Source: Solea solea
Lineage: Eukaryota; Chordata; Actinopteri; Pleuronectiformes; Soleidae
NCBI RefSeq assembly: GCF_958295425.1
Contig: NC_081138.1
Location: 4,171,302-4,235,301, forward strand
Length of the DNA: 64,000 nt
Direction of reading: 5' to 3'
The notes under the pieces were generated by a model. It saw only the letters and a list, made by a program, of their open reading frames with translations. It did no database searches and was not told where the DNA came from. Below, piece by piece: positions 24,510 through 36,387 of the stretch; the first letter of the stretch is position 1, and the number at the start of each line of letters is the position of its first letter. Made by a program: the position numbers and the translations under genes.

Positions 24510-26202
24510 GAAGTTGCAAAGTTGACGGCATTTATGTTTAGGAGACACAATCATTTAAAGTGAATAAATGCTCGAGGCTCAGAACCATCCACAGGAGGAG
24601 ACCTTGGAGTGAGCACAAAGAACCAACTCAATTCAGTCTCTTCATCCCCTGACGTGAAGAGGTTCACAGCGTGTGAGTAACTTGAGTTGTGATGTCAGCG
24701 GTGTGAGATTCAAGAGAGGTTCTTGACGACACGGAGAGAAAGCGTTTGGGATCCAAAAAGGAGCTTAAGCCTGCGTAACTCATTTTAAGTATGGATGCGC
24801 ATGTCACTCAGCAAAAAAATTATGATTTTGAAGGATTAAAATTCTAAAGGAGCATTTTTTTCTGCCAGATTACATTCGCTTTTGACATAGAACCAGTTGT
24901 AATACTGTATTATTCCCTTGCAGCAACACGTCAGGTCTACAGCCAAGAATATACAGTAAGTGGTATATTGAGTGCAGATCACTCAGAACAGATGTTGATA
25001 TCAAGTCTTTTGTGCTACATAAAAATAGCAGTAATGGACAGTCTGCACTTCCTGTAATTACTGTAATTATTTCCTTTAGTGTGTTTGACCCACTCGATTG
25101 CATTGTGTTACTTTTAGTTAGATTTAAAAGGAAACTCGATATACTCAATATACACACCTGTGGCTTGGAGAAAAGAAAAAGTGCAGCAGAACCTAATTTT
25201 TAAGATAAGATAAGCGATAAAACAGTTTTATAAAATAATCTGAATATAATCTGAAATTACTCTACTTATCTGATGAAGTAGAGTGATTTCCTTGAGATAA
25301 GTAAATTACCGGTTATACTGAAAAAAGAGATGTGACAAAATGCTTATTGTCCTGGTTTATATAATAGTGTTTTTCATATATACATATATATATAATTTGA
25401 TAAGGTCACTTATTTTTCAGCTTCTTAAATATGAATATTTTCTTGTTTCTTTACCCCAATATTGTTGCTTCGTGGACCAAACGAGACATTTGAGGTCCAT
25501 TTTGTTTTATTTTAATGATGACAGGCCAGATAAAGGTAGACCATAGTCCAGATCTGGCCCTGGGGCTGTATATGTGTGAGTCATTTGGTTTTTAGTCATG
25601 CTGTAGTGCAATGGGTCGCTCAAACAACTGCTTGAAGCAACTGCAGTGATGCCATCAAGAGCATTGTACAAGAATAGCTGCGTACATGTGTGCGTTCTTG
25701 TATGTGCACGCAGGGAATTTCCTTTGACAGGGCTGCGTCCCTGAGTGACAGGCCAGACGTATGTGGGAAGACCGTGGGGCTTGGTCGGAGCTCTCAGGCC
25801 GGGGTCACCCAATGCACAGAGGGGTCATGTGCAATAACCGGGGACAGGCCGGCTCAGAGCGGCCGCCCGAGGCCGACTGCCACAGCACATGAGCAGAAAG
25901 ACGACTTCTTCTTGTCACTCTGACTCTGTCGCTGTTTGTTTCCCTTGTGGTTGTCACAGAATTTGCGCATAATTCATACACAGGAATCCAAATGCATGGA
26001 TGTAGCCAGCGTTACTTTCTTTGACTTCCTGCTTTACTTTACCCGCTAACAATGGCTTTGCTGTAACTCAGCTTTCATATCGCAATTTCACCACAATAAA
26101 TAAAATAAATACTTATATTTTAGATTACATGTACAATCCCTCAGTTACTGGGTAAGTACAAGTGAAAGAAAACAGAAATACTAATGTTGTTAAAATTAGC
26201 CA
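24510..26202. other. Intergenic DNA
   Basis: No gene recognised. A short GC-richer stretch at about 25690-25920 is open in two frames but matches nothing known. Confidence 0.4.
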
Positions 26203-26632
26203 TTAAACAGGGGAACAGTATATACAGAGGCTATAATATATAGAGTGTCATTTTCTTATTTCTTATTTTTCAACTATATAAACACACCTGAGTGCAAAAA
26301 GTACTCAAAATGTTTAAAATGAAGGTTGAATTTGTGAAACTTGGAAATACGTCACAGTTCAATGTTCACTTTGCTCGTTTTTATGAACAAAAAGAAAAGA
26401 AAAAAACGGTCTAATTTTGTGACTTACATGCACAATTATCACTACTTTAATGTATATCACTCCTAAAAATGACTTTGACTGAAAAAAAGCATTTTAAAGC
26501 CTGAATTTGGGACCTATAGACACACACACACCCCCAGGACGTCCATATAAGGAGTTGTGTATTATCCCCATGGCAAATTACCATGGGTGCACCTGCGGTA
26601 CAGATGTGTGCCGCGTGACCACTAAGGGTTAA
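26203..26632 (+). mobile_element. TTAA-flanked MITE (piggyBac-like)
   Basis: The right end reads CCACTAAGGG followed by TTAA (26629-26632). The left end starts at TTAA (26203-26206) but has lost the CCCTTAGTG terminus that is kept in the sister copy at 62883. The two copies share an ordered set of blocks, including ggaaatacgtcacagttcaa and tccatataaggagttgtgta. TTAA target duplications are characteristic of piggyBac elements. No transposase is present. Confidence 0.7.
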
Positions 26633-27803
26633 CCTCCTCGGTGCTTATTATAGTTCCACATGCAGACTCATAAGTAGCAATAATTATTCCAATATGTAAT
26701 TATTATATACTAATTTCTCATATTTTGCTACAGGGATTGTTCTGTTGCTCACTGGAATTATAATTTAAAAACTTAAATGTAGTTAATTTAGAACAAAACT
26801 GTACAAAATAATGGCATTTTAGCTTGTGGGCTGTACTAGAAACAAAAACGTTTTTTGTTTTATTCCCTGAATCTTGTCTGTGTGTTTGTCTCCAATAACT
26901 CCCAGGATAAATCTGGACGTTACACCCACTTCACGTTTACTCAGTCAACAGCAGCTGCATGACTGGATGAGACAGTGGGCGGGAATCCCCCCCCTCTGCA
27001 CTGTCATTCTTATCGCTTATGTTTATTTATGAAGGTGCATTCGCAAGACTTTGCTTGGGAAAGTAAGAAAAAACCAGCGGAGGTTGAAAGGTCTTATTTA
27101 TATTTATTTCATCTCTTAGTGAGAAACACCTGATGCTCAGCTCTCGTCTTCATTCATTATACATAATTCCTCCTGATTAACCTGCGGCGACTGCCAGCCC
27201 AATTCAAATTCAACAGTACAAACAAGAAATAAGAAATAATCTATTACAGGCACTGTAATATTTTCCTGTTACATCGCCACAAATCTGCAGATGACTTTGT
27301 CTCTTGGGAAATAATTGTTAGAATTATGAGTCACCGAATGTCTTTCAACTGGTTTAACAAGGCAACAATAATCATTTTACTCCCAATATAAATACTACTT
27401 AAATTGGAATAAATGTAAACTATTATTCATAATTATTCATATGCAGATTAATGACGTCCATTCTCAGAAGTTTGACAATAAAAGTGAAACAAATATAGAA
27501 ACATTCTATCTCCTTGTGTGGCTGGTATTTGATGTGTAGTATTAAATACTACACATCCCACAAACACAAGACAAAATGAAATGGAACGACGGTCTTACTT
27601 TGCACCAGAGAGCAGTTTACGCACACAGGCGCAGATGAAGGCAACAGAATCCAGCACTATTGTCAATGTTGTGGTTCTTAGTGAGTGTAAAGTGTGGGTA
27701 ACGTCCTCCAAGAAGAAAGTGGAGCGGCGGGTCCTCTCATCATTCCTTTCCTCTGAAGCACACTGACATTCTCTCCACTCTGTGCATCCATGTGATTCAC
27801 CCA
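26633..27803. other. Intergenic DNA
   Basis: No gene recognised. 27150-27500 is repeat-poor with several homeodomain or POU-type AT motifs (for example ttcatatgcagattaatga) and may be a regulatory element. That is speculation from motif content only. Confidence 0.4.
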
Positions 27804-28041
27804 CCCCCCCCCCCCCCCCCCCCTCTCTCTCTCTCTCTCTCTTATTCTTTGCATTGCTCAACCTCCAGCACTCCTCTCCTCTCCTCTCTCCTCTCTCCTC
27901 TCCTCTCCTGTCCTCTCGTCACCCACTGCGTGTCTTGCAGTCATTATCGCATGCACACGCTCTTCCCTAGAGCTTCAAGGTAAAGTCCACAGCAGCGTTT
28001 CACTCCCACGCTTTCTTTTCCCCGTTTGCCCCCCCCCCCCC
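27804..28041. repeat. Polypyrimidine low-complexity zone
   Basis: A C-run (27804-27823), a (CT)n run (27824-27842), a (CTCCT)n-like run (27871-27918) and a second C-run near 28029-28041 occur in succession on the plus strand. Proline/serine/leucine open frames here are artefacts of composition. Confidence 0.9.
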
Positions 28042-28241
28042 ACACACCCCCACTCATCTTCACCCCCTCTGGTTTCTCACACCTCTCCCAGCATCTCTCT
28101 CTCTCCATCACAAACACACACACACACACTGATCTCCCTTTACTTATGTCACTGGGACTCAGTCGTGTTGCTTTGGATGGCGCACACAGAGACACACTGT
28201 AGAGACTGTGCTAATGAGAGGTGGCTATTACAGTAAAGGCA

Positions 28242-28264
28242 GGGGGGGGGAGGGAGGGAGGGGG
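28242..28264 (+). other. G-quadruplex candidate
   Basis: Four or more G-runs of at least three G, separated by single A residues, fit the classical G4 pattern. The strand bias is opposite to the C-rich tracts just upstream. Confidence 0.7.
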
Positions 28265-28924
28265 TTAGAACGCATCCATCCTCTCTGTCCACTGATGACT
28301 TCGTCCAGCATTCCCAGCTTTGACCGTGTCATAGGTCACGTTCCCTCTCTTGGGCCCAGGCAGCGGAGACTGCCTAAAATAAAAATTAGAGTTAGTAACT
28401 AACTGCTTAGTATTCGTCTTATTTCATTGTATAATCCTTTTAAATTCATGTTAAGTGTATTTATTTGTCAGTTTTGAAAGCTAGATGTGTCTCATGAGGG
28501 TTATTTATTATTATTTATGTTATATTCATGTGTTTTTTTGGCTATTTGATTTATATCTGTCACACTGACTGTATATTATATATTATATATTATAATTATA
28601 TTTGATTCAGGGATGATTGTTCATGTGTCCCAATAAACCTTTAAAATGACATCTTTGGCAAATACTCCATATTACAAAAAAATAAAAAGCCACAAAAACT
28701 AGCAAAACCGCTCTAAAAAACTAATTAAAACGCACTCAAACCGGGTCAAAACTAAATAAAAACTTAATCTAATGAGAAATTCATGAACAAAACTATTATA
28801 ACCTTGCTCCGTTTGACCACATCACATTGATTTATCTGTCATTTTATGTAAATGTATTTATTTATTGGCTAGTCATCTGCCCAAAATCTTAAAAAAAATA
28901 AAATAAACAAAAATAAACACGTAC
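28265..28924. other. Intergenic DNA
   Basis: AT-rich sequence. I see no gene or clear element. Confidence 0.4.
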
Positions 28925-29013
28925 GTATGTTTGTTGTGTACATAACATATGTACACAACACAAACCCTTGAGCAGTGGAGGACAGATTCTGTCCTCCACT
29001 GCTCAAGAGGTTT
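28925..29013. repeat. Two adjacent palindromes
   Basis: The first foldback has arms tgttgtgtacat and atgtacacaaca around 5 nt (about 28931-28960). The second has 20-nt arms cttgagcagtggaggacaga and tctgtcctccactgctcaag with a 1-nt spacer (about 28967-29007), extended by aaacc/ggttt. Both can form hairpins or cruciforms. Confidence 0.85.
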
Positions 29014-30204
29014 GTAAGCCTGCTGAATTTTCTTTTCTTATTATTACTTTATTATAGTAAAGGTCACTTCATTCACAGGGGGATTCAATAGTGTGAGACC
29101 ACTCGGAGATTTTCAGACCTTTCTGCAGCTCATTGCACTTTTCAGTCACGTGTCACATGTTTCTTTGCTGCCAAATAGTTTGTCACAAGCTCCAGTCAGA
29201 TGTATAAAATAATTCTTATATAAATGATTCTAAAGGTGACAGTTCCTGTTCATCATTTAAAAGTCGTTTATTTTCCTAAAGATTTTAGATGAGGCTTAGT
29301 TAATAAATCACACTATTGCCTGATTCTACAGTATGAACTTTGGTGCAAGAGTGAGAGCAGTTTACAAACGTCAGTTTCCAGCTAAAACTGGACTTTTTTG
29401 TTTATTTTAACCATAAAAGGGCCAGAAAATGTCCTGTTTTCCAGGATAACTTTCAATATCTGCGAGTTCTTTACAATTTACTGCATGTTGAGATAGTGTA
29501 TTAACCATTTAAAAAGAAGACCGTAGTTGTACGTGAACACCAGATTTTGTGTGTTAAAGGCGACATAGAATGCTTGTATCACACATATATGTTGGTTATG
29601 GAGGTCTACTTACATATATTAACTTGTTTTCATGATTAAAAACCTTCTAATCGCTGCAAACGAGCCGATCAAAATATCTCCTCACTGACGCTCTCGTTTC
29701 AGACCAAAACCACACCCCCAGAATGTGGACTGTGTTGTGATTGGCCAGCCAACGAGAGCTTTCCCACTGTCCTGTGATTGGCCAGGTACCTGGAAGTGAC
29801 GTAATAGATAGGCCAGCTCTCAGATACACAGCTCCCCCTCTGGCACGGTGGATGCTCTGCATCTCAGCAGCTACAACGAGAGTAGTTCTTCTTCTTCTGC
29901 GGTTGAATGTACGCAACCGGATGTGCCCGGACTAGTGCCCGCACCGGGAGGCGCTACGGTGATGAGGATTTCTGATGACGACATCAAATTAAGGAAGTGC
30001 CGATCCGCTTCGCAGAGCCCAGGAAAACAATACAACCCTATTTTCTCAGCAGTGGCTGAACTGTTTGTTCTGAAACTTTAGGGTTTCATAAACGAGGTAA
30101 TGACGCAGATACACACACAGACGCAGCGTTAATTGGAGCTTCCGGTCTATGTGGGCTTTAAATTTGACATTTGAAAAAGATGACGATCCGCTGGGCTGCT
30201 GGTT
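29014..30204. other. Intergenic DNA, part probably an old interspersed repeat
   Basis: 29555-29900 has the phrasing of a dispersed fish repeat: gcgacatagaatgcttgtat, then two copies of tgtgattggcca about 47 bp apart, then gtgacgtaatagataggcca. The inverted CCAAT motifs and CRE-like TGACGTAA could also suit a promoter. The open frames 29741-30081 match no family I know. Confidence 0.4.
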
Positions 30205-30416
30205 TTCTCCGGGTTCTCCGGCTTCCTACCACAGTCCAAAAACATGGGGATGAGGTAAATTGGACACTCTAAATTGACCCTAGGTGTGAGAGTGGATGGT
30301 TGTTTGTGCGATGGACTGGTGAACTGGTGGTATATCAGCTGAGATTGGCACAGCACCCTCCCCGCCACCCTCCTGTGGAGGATATAGCAGTAGAACATGG
30401 ATGGATGGATGGATGA
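30205..30416 (+). mobile_element. SINE-like dispersed repeat, plus orientation
   Basis: Blocks in order: gttttctccgggttctccgg, cagtccaaaaacatg, aggtgtgagagtggatgg, gcgatggactggtgaactgg, tatcagctgagattggcac, and a (GGAT)n end at 30400-30415. Same family as 8005-8327. Confidence 0.8.
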
Positions 30417-31518
30417 AGTGCAACTTCGTAGCTTTCAGAACACCGTTGCCGTCAGTTGACGGTTAGAGCGAGTTGTTGCACTGAAGTACTAAGACTTGAG
30501 CAGCATTGAGCAAAACGTGTCAAATGTCTCCACAGGTGCACTTGACTCAAATCACCATGAAATGACTTCAATTTGATGTGGTTACCCCTCAGTGAAAGTC
30601 TAAGATATGGGCTTGTTTCATGTTTCACTGATAAAGTATTTACACTCTGCAGACGTGTCAGGCGTGCACTGGAAATCCTTTGTATCATCCATACACTTGA
30701 TGTTCATTTGCACTGTTTATTTAAGACCATGTTCACTTCACTGTGTCTTACAACACAAGTGAATGTACCATTGGAAATTGTAGGGATAAGACTTGAAGAC
30801 TTGCAACATCTTGAATCAAGGCGGCGAAGTTAACAAATTAAACATCTCATCATGGTCACACAAACCTCTAATGTTTCTGTGACCCAAATAAGCAGCAGTA
30901 ACACATGGACTTTCATCTCTGCAGCACAGTCCTGACTCATTGCTGCTGCTGCTACTGCTGCTGCACATTTAACTATTTACTGCTGGGAATTAGATGAAAA
31001 TGTGTGTTTGTTTTCACGGCAGAACACTCTGAAGACACCGTGTGACTCAGCAGCACATTTTGTACTATTACTGCACGTCCATCAGAGAAAAAACCTTACA
31101 AATACTGTGTGTCAGTGGTGTTTAGTAAAGTCTTTTTGTAGGTTGCAATAAAAAACAGAATACATTTTCAGTCACGGTTGTGTTTGCCAAATTCTGAAAT
31201 GTAGTAACTTGGGGAAAAAAAATAATTACTTTACTGCAAAACATCCAATTATAATATAACTCACACAAGATCCACAGCTAAAGGAAACTGTAAAAAAAAA
31301 ACAACAACACAGGATTAGCAAAACTAAGTATTTAAACATTAAAAACTCTCTTTAAGTGATCTCACTGACTGAGCTGTACACATGCATAAATGTTCAATAT
31401 TTATCATGCAAGGAACCACAGACCCCAAATTTGAATCATGCTCTTTGTCCTGAACCCAGTGTGATTTTATTTCACAATCCAGGAATAAACATTTGAGCAA
31501 CAAGTCCCTGAGCAGCGA
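30417..31518. other. Upstream flank of haptoglobin
   Basis: No gene recognised. A C/EBP-like site read on the minus strand (TTGTGAAAT, about 31469-31477) lies about 50 bp upstream of the TATA box. C/EBP sites drive mammalian haptoglobin in the acute-phase response. Regulation here is inferred only. Confidence 0.35.
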
Positions 31519-31519
31519 A

Positions 31520-31527
31520 TATAAATA
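31520..31527 (+). promoter_or_regulatory. TATA box of hp
   Basis: TATAAATA lies 52 bp upstream of the first in-frame ATG of hp. Transcription would start near 31550 and leave a short 5' UTR. It fits a strongly inducible liver gene. Confidence 0.6.
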
Positions 31528-31578
31528 CTCCACCTGCAGCTCCGCAACATACGACACACTCAAGGTTATTGACAGAAA

Positions 31579-33987
31579 ATGATCCTTTTCAACAAAATGT
31601 GGTGAGTTTATATATCTTTTTTTTGTTCATTATTAATAACTACCTACTTCTACAATTAAAACAAATAAAATGAATACTTATGCAGTGATGTTTTGGTAGT
31701 AAATAAAGGGTTGAATATGTGCATTAGTCAATGTAAGATGTCACAAATATTACCTTCAAAATATGCATTATACAAAATATAGAAGCCCCCCCAAAATAGA
31801 AAAAATTACAATAAAATACAGAATTAAACTAATAACAAATACAGAAAGAAAAAAATCATGTGGCTTATGTTGTTTGAAGGTTTTCTCTGGCTCTGCTCTG
31901 CCTGGCTGCACAGACGCACGTGTCTCTCACTGAAACATCTGTCGCAGGTAACAAACAAACACATGTCTGCGGTGATAAACATGCTTTTCTTATCATTTAC
32001 AAATAATTGATCATGTTACAGCTATAGTGCATAGACAGGCAGCAACTGGAATGCTGTGTTTTATCCTGGGTAGAACCTGATAACGTACTTTAGACAATTT
32101 ATATTTATATTCAGGACACATTCTATTGATCCAAGTGACCACAGGCTCCATTTCTCAAATGTCCGCTGCTGTTTAGCACTGACTCAGCTCCCTGAGAGCT
32201 GGTATTCACAAGGTAACTCTACAGACTGGATCAGAGACCTGAGTTATTACAGCATGTTTCTGTTATTGTTCTTCATTGGGTTGTAAGGTTATAATATCCT
32301 GTCTTTTGTTCATTTAACTGCACTTGAAAACGATCAGCCATTTGTGTATTCAACCACTGAACAAGGCACATTTTTATTAAGGATAATTCTGACAACTGAG
32401 CTCCATTTAAGGGCCAATCTCACAATGAGCTCAATGAGGAAATCATATTACCATGTTTTATATATACGGTTATATACAGTATATATTTTATAAACAGTAG
32501 GGGAACTATTATAGAACCCTGTGGAACACCTTTTTACCATAAAGACCAGATATGGAGATAGATAGATAAATCTGATAATAATTACCATTTATTACTAATT
32601 AGACATTTTTGTTCTTGCTAAGTCACTAAAACCAACAGTGTAATTTTCTTAGTTTTTTGATCACTTTTTTCATGTTGTTAATATTTAGTTTAAAAAATCT
32701 ACATACGAAAGTCAGACTAAAAGTGTTGTTCGATGCATGTGTACGAAAGTTAAGCAGTTTTTATGAATCATTTGTCATCATTAAACAGTTATAACTTATC
32801 AGAAAAAAGGAAATTGGCTAAATAAAAATCCCATATTAATCCACGTGTAGATGGTTGTAATCAATCCAAAATAGAAGCCTTTTAAAAAAGTATAAAGATA
32901 CGCAGTATACTTGTGTTTCTAAGTGATTAAAATAGGAATGATATTTCAGCCTCCAGGTTAGCGTCGCTGCGCTCCAGGCGAATGGTTGGGGGCACTCTGG
33001 CCCCTCATGTCCCCTGGCAGGCCATGGTCTACATTTCTGACTCCGTGCTGGACGGTGGCTACGCGGGCGGCGCTCTCGTCTCTGACCGCTGGGTTCTGAC
33101 GGCTGGCAGGAACCTGTTTGTCAGGAAGAGTCGACAGGAAATTCAGGGCAAAGAGCCCGTGATGCCTAAAGTGTACCTGGGAATCACAGGGCGGCCAGAA
33201 GCAAATGCAGCCAAAGAGGTCGCAGTAGAGAGGGTGAGAGCAAAAAAACACAACAAACAGGTAACTAACAAGGCGTGAGGACAACTGAAAACCAGAAACA
33301 AAGAACTAATGTAATGTAATGTATCTAAAACCTATGGGTAAGAAAACAGGAAGAAGATATATGGGAATATAAAATATTCCAAAGATTTAACACTAACCTT
33401 CCTCTCTCCTGCAGATTGTTCTCCATCCAAGCTTCCAGAATCATTCCGACTGGGACAATGACCTGGCTCTGATCCAGCTGAAGCAGCCCGTGGTTATGAG
33501 CAATAAAGTGACGCCCATCCCCCTGCCTGAGAGAGGACAGGACCTGGACAACACCGCGGACGGGTTAGGGGCGATCGCCGGCTGGGGATGGGGCATCCAC
33601 CTCAGCCTCGCTGCATCACTCAAACACCTCATACTCCCTCTGGCCAATCAGTCTGAATGTAAAGCAGAATACGAGCGTAACGCTTTCGCGCCAGATGTGG
33701 ACGACAACATGTTCTGCACAGCAACTGCAATGGACAGGGAGAACGTTTGTTTCGGTGATGCGGGAGGTGCTCTGGCGGTCAAACACCCTGAAACTGGTGA
33801 CATTTACGCTGCAGGGATCCTCTCCTACGACAAGGCCTGCGGCACTCACAAGTACGGTGTCTACACCAAGGTCTCGTCATATTTACCCTGGATTCACAGT
33901 GTCATCAGGGGAGACACAGAGAAATCCTTGGCTGTGCGCACTGGTGCAATGTCCAAAATGTATTCCTGGCAGCAGCAGCAGCTGTAG
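31579..33987 (+). CDS. hp: Haptoglobin (secreted serine-protease-like haemoglobin-binding protein)
   Basis: Haptoglobin binds free haemoglobin in plasma. Coding exons are 31579-31601, 31880-31947, 32950-33233 and 33415-33987, with consensus splice sites and matching phases, giving 315 aa (309 from the second in-frame ATG at 31597, which gives the more usual MWFSLALLCLAA signal start). A short pro-region ends SLRSRR|MVGG (M42), the cleavage site that opens the protease-like chain. There is no complement-control (sushi) domain and no cysteine between the signal peptide and the cleavage site. The catalytic triad is broken: TAGRN at residues 82-86 replaces TAAHC (R84 for His), D141 is kept in DNDLALI, and FGDAGGA has Ala241 for Ser. 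This matches the loss of protease activity known for haptoglobin. Sequons lie at N134 and N203. The C-terminus ends in WQQQQL. Placement near dhodh agrees with mammalian DHODH-HP linkage. Confidence 0.93.
31602..33414 (+). other. hp introns
   Basis: Three introns lie at 31602-31879, 31948-32949 and 33234-33414, all GT...AG. The second is about 1 kb and AT-rich. I see no recognisable repeat in any of them. Confidence 0.8.
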
Positions 33988-34020
33988 AGCTTCAGGCTTT
34001 TTAAAAGGGTCTTAAATGTA

Positions 34021-34026
34021 ATTAAA
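34021..34026 (+). terminator. Possible hp poly(A) signal (ATTAAA)
   Basis: ATTAAA, the commonest variant signal, lies 34 bp after the hp stop codon. This would give a very short 3' UTR. Confidence 0.4.
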
Positions 34027-35734
34027 CTAAAGTTGTTGTTTGCCCCTGAAAGTCCAGTGTGTGATCATTTGTGTTACCAATAACTGAGACTACAGACTGA
34101 AACAAACAGAAAACTCCTCTGTTCCTGTTCATTCCTTCCTCTTCCAAGCTACAGGGGCCTGAAAGGATGTTGTTCTTAGTTTGCATCGTAAGTTTCACCT
34201 TCACAATGGCTAGTTTGTCTATTGCTTAAAAAAGCTAAAAAAAAAACGTATTTAAAAAGCTTATTCTGGTAGTATATTCAATTTCTGTCAATACTTTCTC
34301 CTAAATGTCACACACTCGAATTTTAAAGTTGTGTGACTAAAGTAAAAAGTAAATCTAGCAAATTTGTATATGTCCAATTTGACAGCCATGGAAATTATAA
34401 CAATAAGTAGGAGGTTTATTATATTATATTGCTGTAAAACCAGCTACTTTTTTTTTTAACAAGTTTAATTCCTTTATTTGTTTCTAAAATACATATGGAT
34501 ACATTCTAAAGGCCATTGGTTACTAAAGTTGTCTGCTACGGAAAAAGAAAATGTAGTTTAATGCTGTTATATTAAAGAATATAAGCATGGCTCAATAGGA
34601 GACCAAACGGCACAAAATGACCCAATTAATAATTCACATTTATTGAACAAACTCATCATTTTAGACATAAAATGACAAATATAAATGGTATTTTCTATGG
34701 TAGCAAAAACTATCTATGGAGGGAGTCGAGATGAGTGGAGAGGAAAAGACAGAGGGGAGGGAGAGGTAGAGAGAGAGAGAGAGTGCAGCAAACTACGTGA
34801 GGTCTGAATCACATGGGAAAAAAAAAAAAACACAAAACATTATCATAATGAACTGCACAGGTACATTATGATGGTTTGGTAATGATCAACTTATCATAAT
34901 AAACTTAATTTGTATCACAATAAAACAAGATTACAAAGTGCTTGTTTGAAGCAATAATAAAAAGCAAACAATAGGTAGGAATCAGGTTAGGTTTAGGGTT
35001 AAGGTGTTTTTATAGTCCTGAAGGCCACAACAAATGTTATCCTGCTAACAGAGGCTCCAGAATATATAGTTTCTTATTTAATTTGGAGGAATTAAGCTGC
35101 TTTTACTGTTTCTAACTCAATATTTCATCATGTGAAAATCCAAATGTTGCTTCTTCTTTTTTTTTGTAACCTCAAAGGCAGTGGTGTGTGTGGCAGAGTG
35201 GATGCACCTGCATCCATCACAAACTCTGTTCTCCACACCGGATCAATGAGATGACGACAACTGTCTGTCCAGCTGATACGAGATAAGACGGAAGGAAAAA
35301 TCAAAGTGCAAGGCTCTTGATTTTTTTTTTTTTTTATGTCTGGACAGAAAATAGATTATATAATATTCTGAACATTATAATATATACAAGCTATTATCAG
35401 GATTTTGCGGACAGCTTTCATATAATCCATAAATTAAAATGAAGCATCCCGATTCCCTGGACAACATCAAATTATGGTCTCCTGCATTTTCCCCTACGCT
35501 GACCCTCATGTGCTGTACGTTTCATTTGATTTCCTTCACTTACTTGAGCTTTCAAAGCAGAGGCGAATGAGATTGTGCTTGTTAAAAAACAACAATGTTA
35601 AATCATCTGAAAATGGACAAGCATGGAAATCTGTTTATGTTTTAGGCCTTAGATTATGGCGATGGATAGCATGTCTCTGCGTTCAAAAATAGCCCAGATG
35701 TTGCTGTAATTTAAAGTCTTTATTATTATTATTT
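34027..35734. other. Intergenic DNA
   Basis: No gene recognised. It has a short (GA)n run near 34770-34784 and several poly-A/T runs. Confidence 0.4.
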
Positions 35735-35965
35735 TGCGTTTAATGAACTGATTCTAATGATTCAGTTACACTGAAAACAACTGCTTTACAAGTCACTAGT
35801 CACTCGTTTGTGTGTGTCGCATGGAAAACACAGTCACGGCAGTTTCATGCAGCCGCGCAGCAATGACTCCGCCCACGTTGAGTAGGTACTATTCTGTAGT
35901 GGAAAACTAACCTAAACCGTGCCGTGCCGAGGCGAGGCGAGCTGGGACCATGGTGGAAAAGGGGA
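35735..35965. mobile_element. Truncated GTTCTAGCA-family MITE
   Basis: Shares gaactgattctaatgattca, gaaaacaactgcttt and ttcatgcagcc with 16870-16950, and ends in a G-rich cgaggcgaggcgagctggg terminus. The left half of the element is missing. Confidence 0.6.
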
Positions 35966-36212
35966 CTGCAGAGAGGAACCATGTTATCAAGTCCCAACAA
36001 TTCAATCAGGAGTCATTCTTCTGACTCGTGACTGGTCAGAAATTGTGTGGAACGTATGTCATGACATTCCGCCCCAGCTTTTTTGAGCCTCTAAAGGCCT
36101 ATTAAATGTAAAATTTAATAATAAATTATCATCAGTGTAATAAGAACTGCTTAAAGTAACAGTATGCTGTGTCATTTTAATTCATATTTTAGGTGGCATG
36201 ACTTATACCAGT

Positions 36213-36308
36213 GTTTTAGATGTTGCCCTGCTCCAACACACCTGATTCAGAAGAACAGCTCATTGACCATTTGAATCAGGTGTGTTGGAGCAGGGCAACA
36301 TCTGAAAC
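36213..36308. mobile_element. Foldback element with 37-bp arms
   Basis: Arms 36213-36249 and 36272-36308 are inverted copies with one mismatch, around a 22-nt loop. The core phrase ctccaacacacctgattca is typical of a widespread vertebrate hAT-derived repeat, here reduced to a hairpin. Confidence 0.85.
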
Positions 36309-36387
36309 ATGCAGGGCAGCGTTCCCTGAGGACCAGGGTAACAGGGGGTAACAGAAATGCTCTCCCATTTGAGAAGATGTCATGTCT

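Noticed and set aside
29741..30081. Open frames near 29.8 kb as a small gene
   Set aside because: They lie in sequence that looks like an old interspersed repeat, with paired tgtgattggcca motifs. No domain or splice structure supports a gene.
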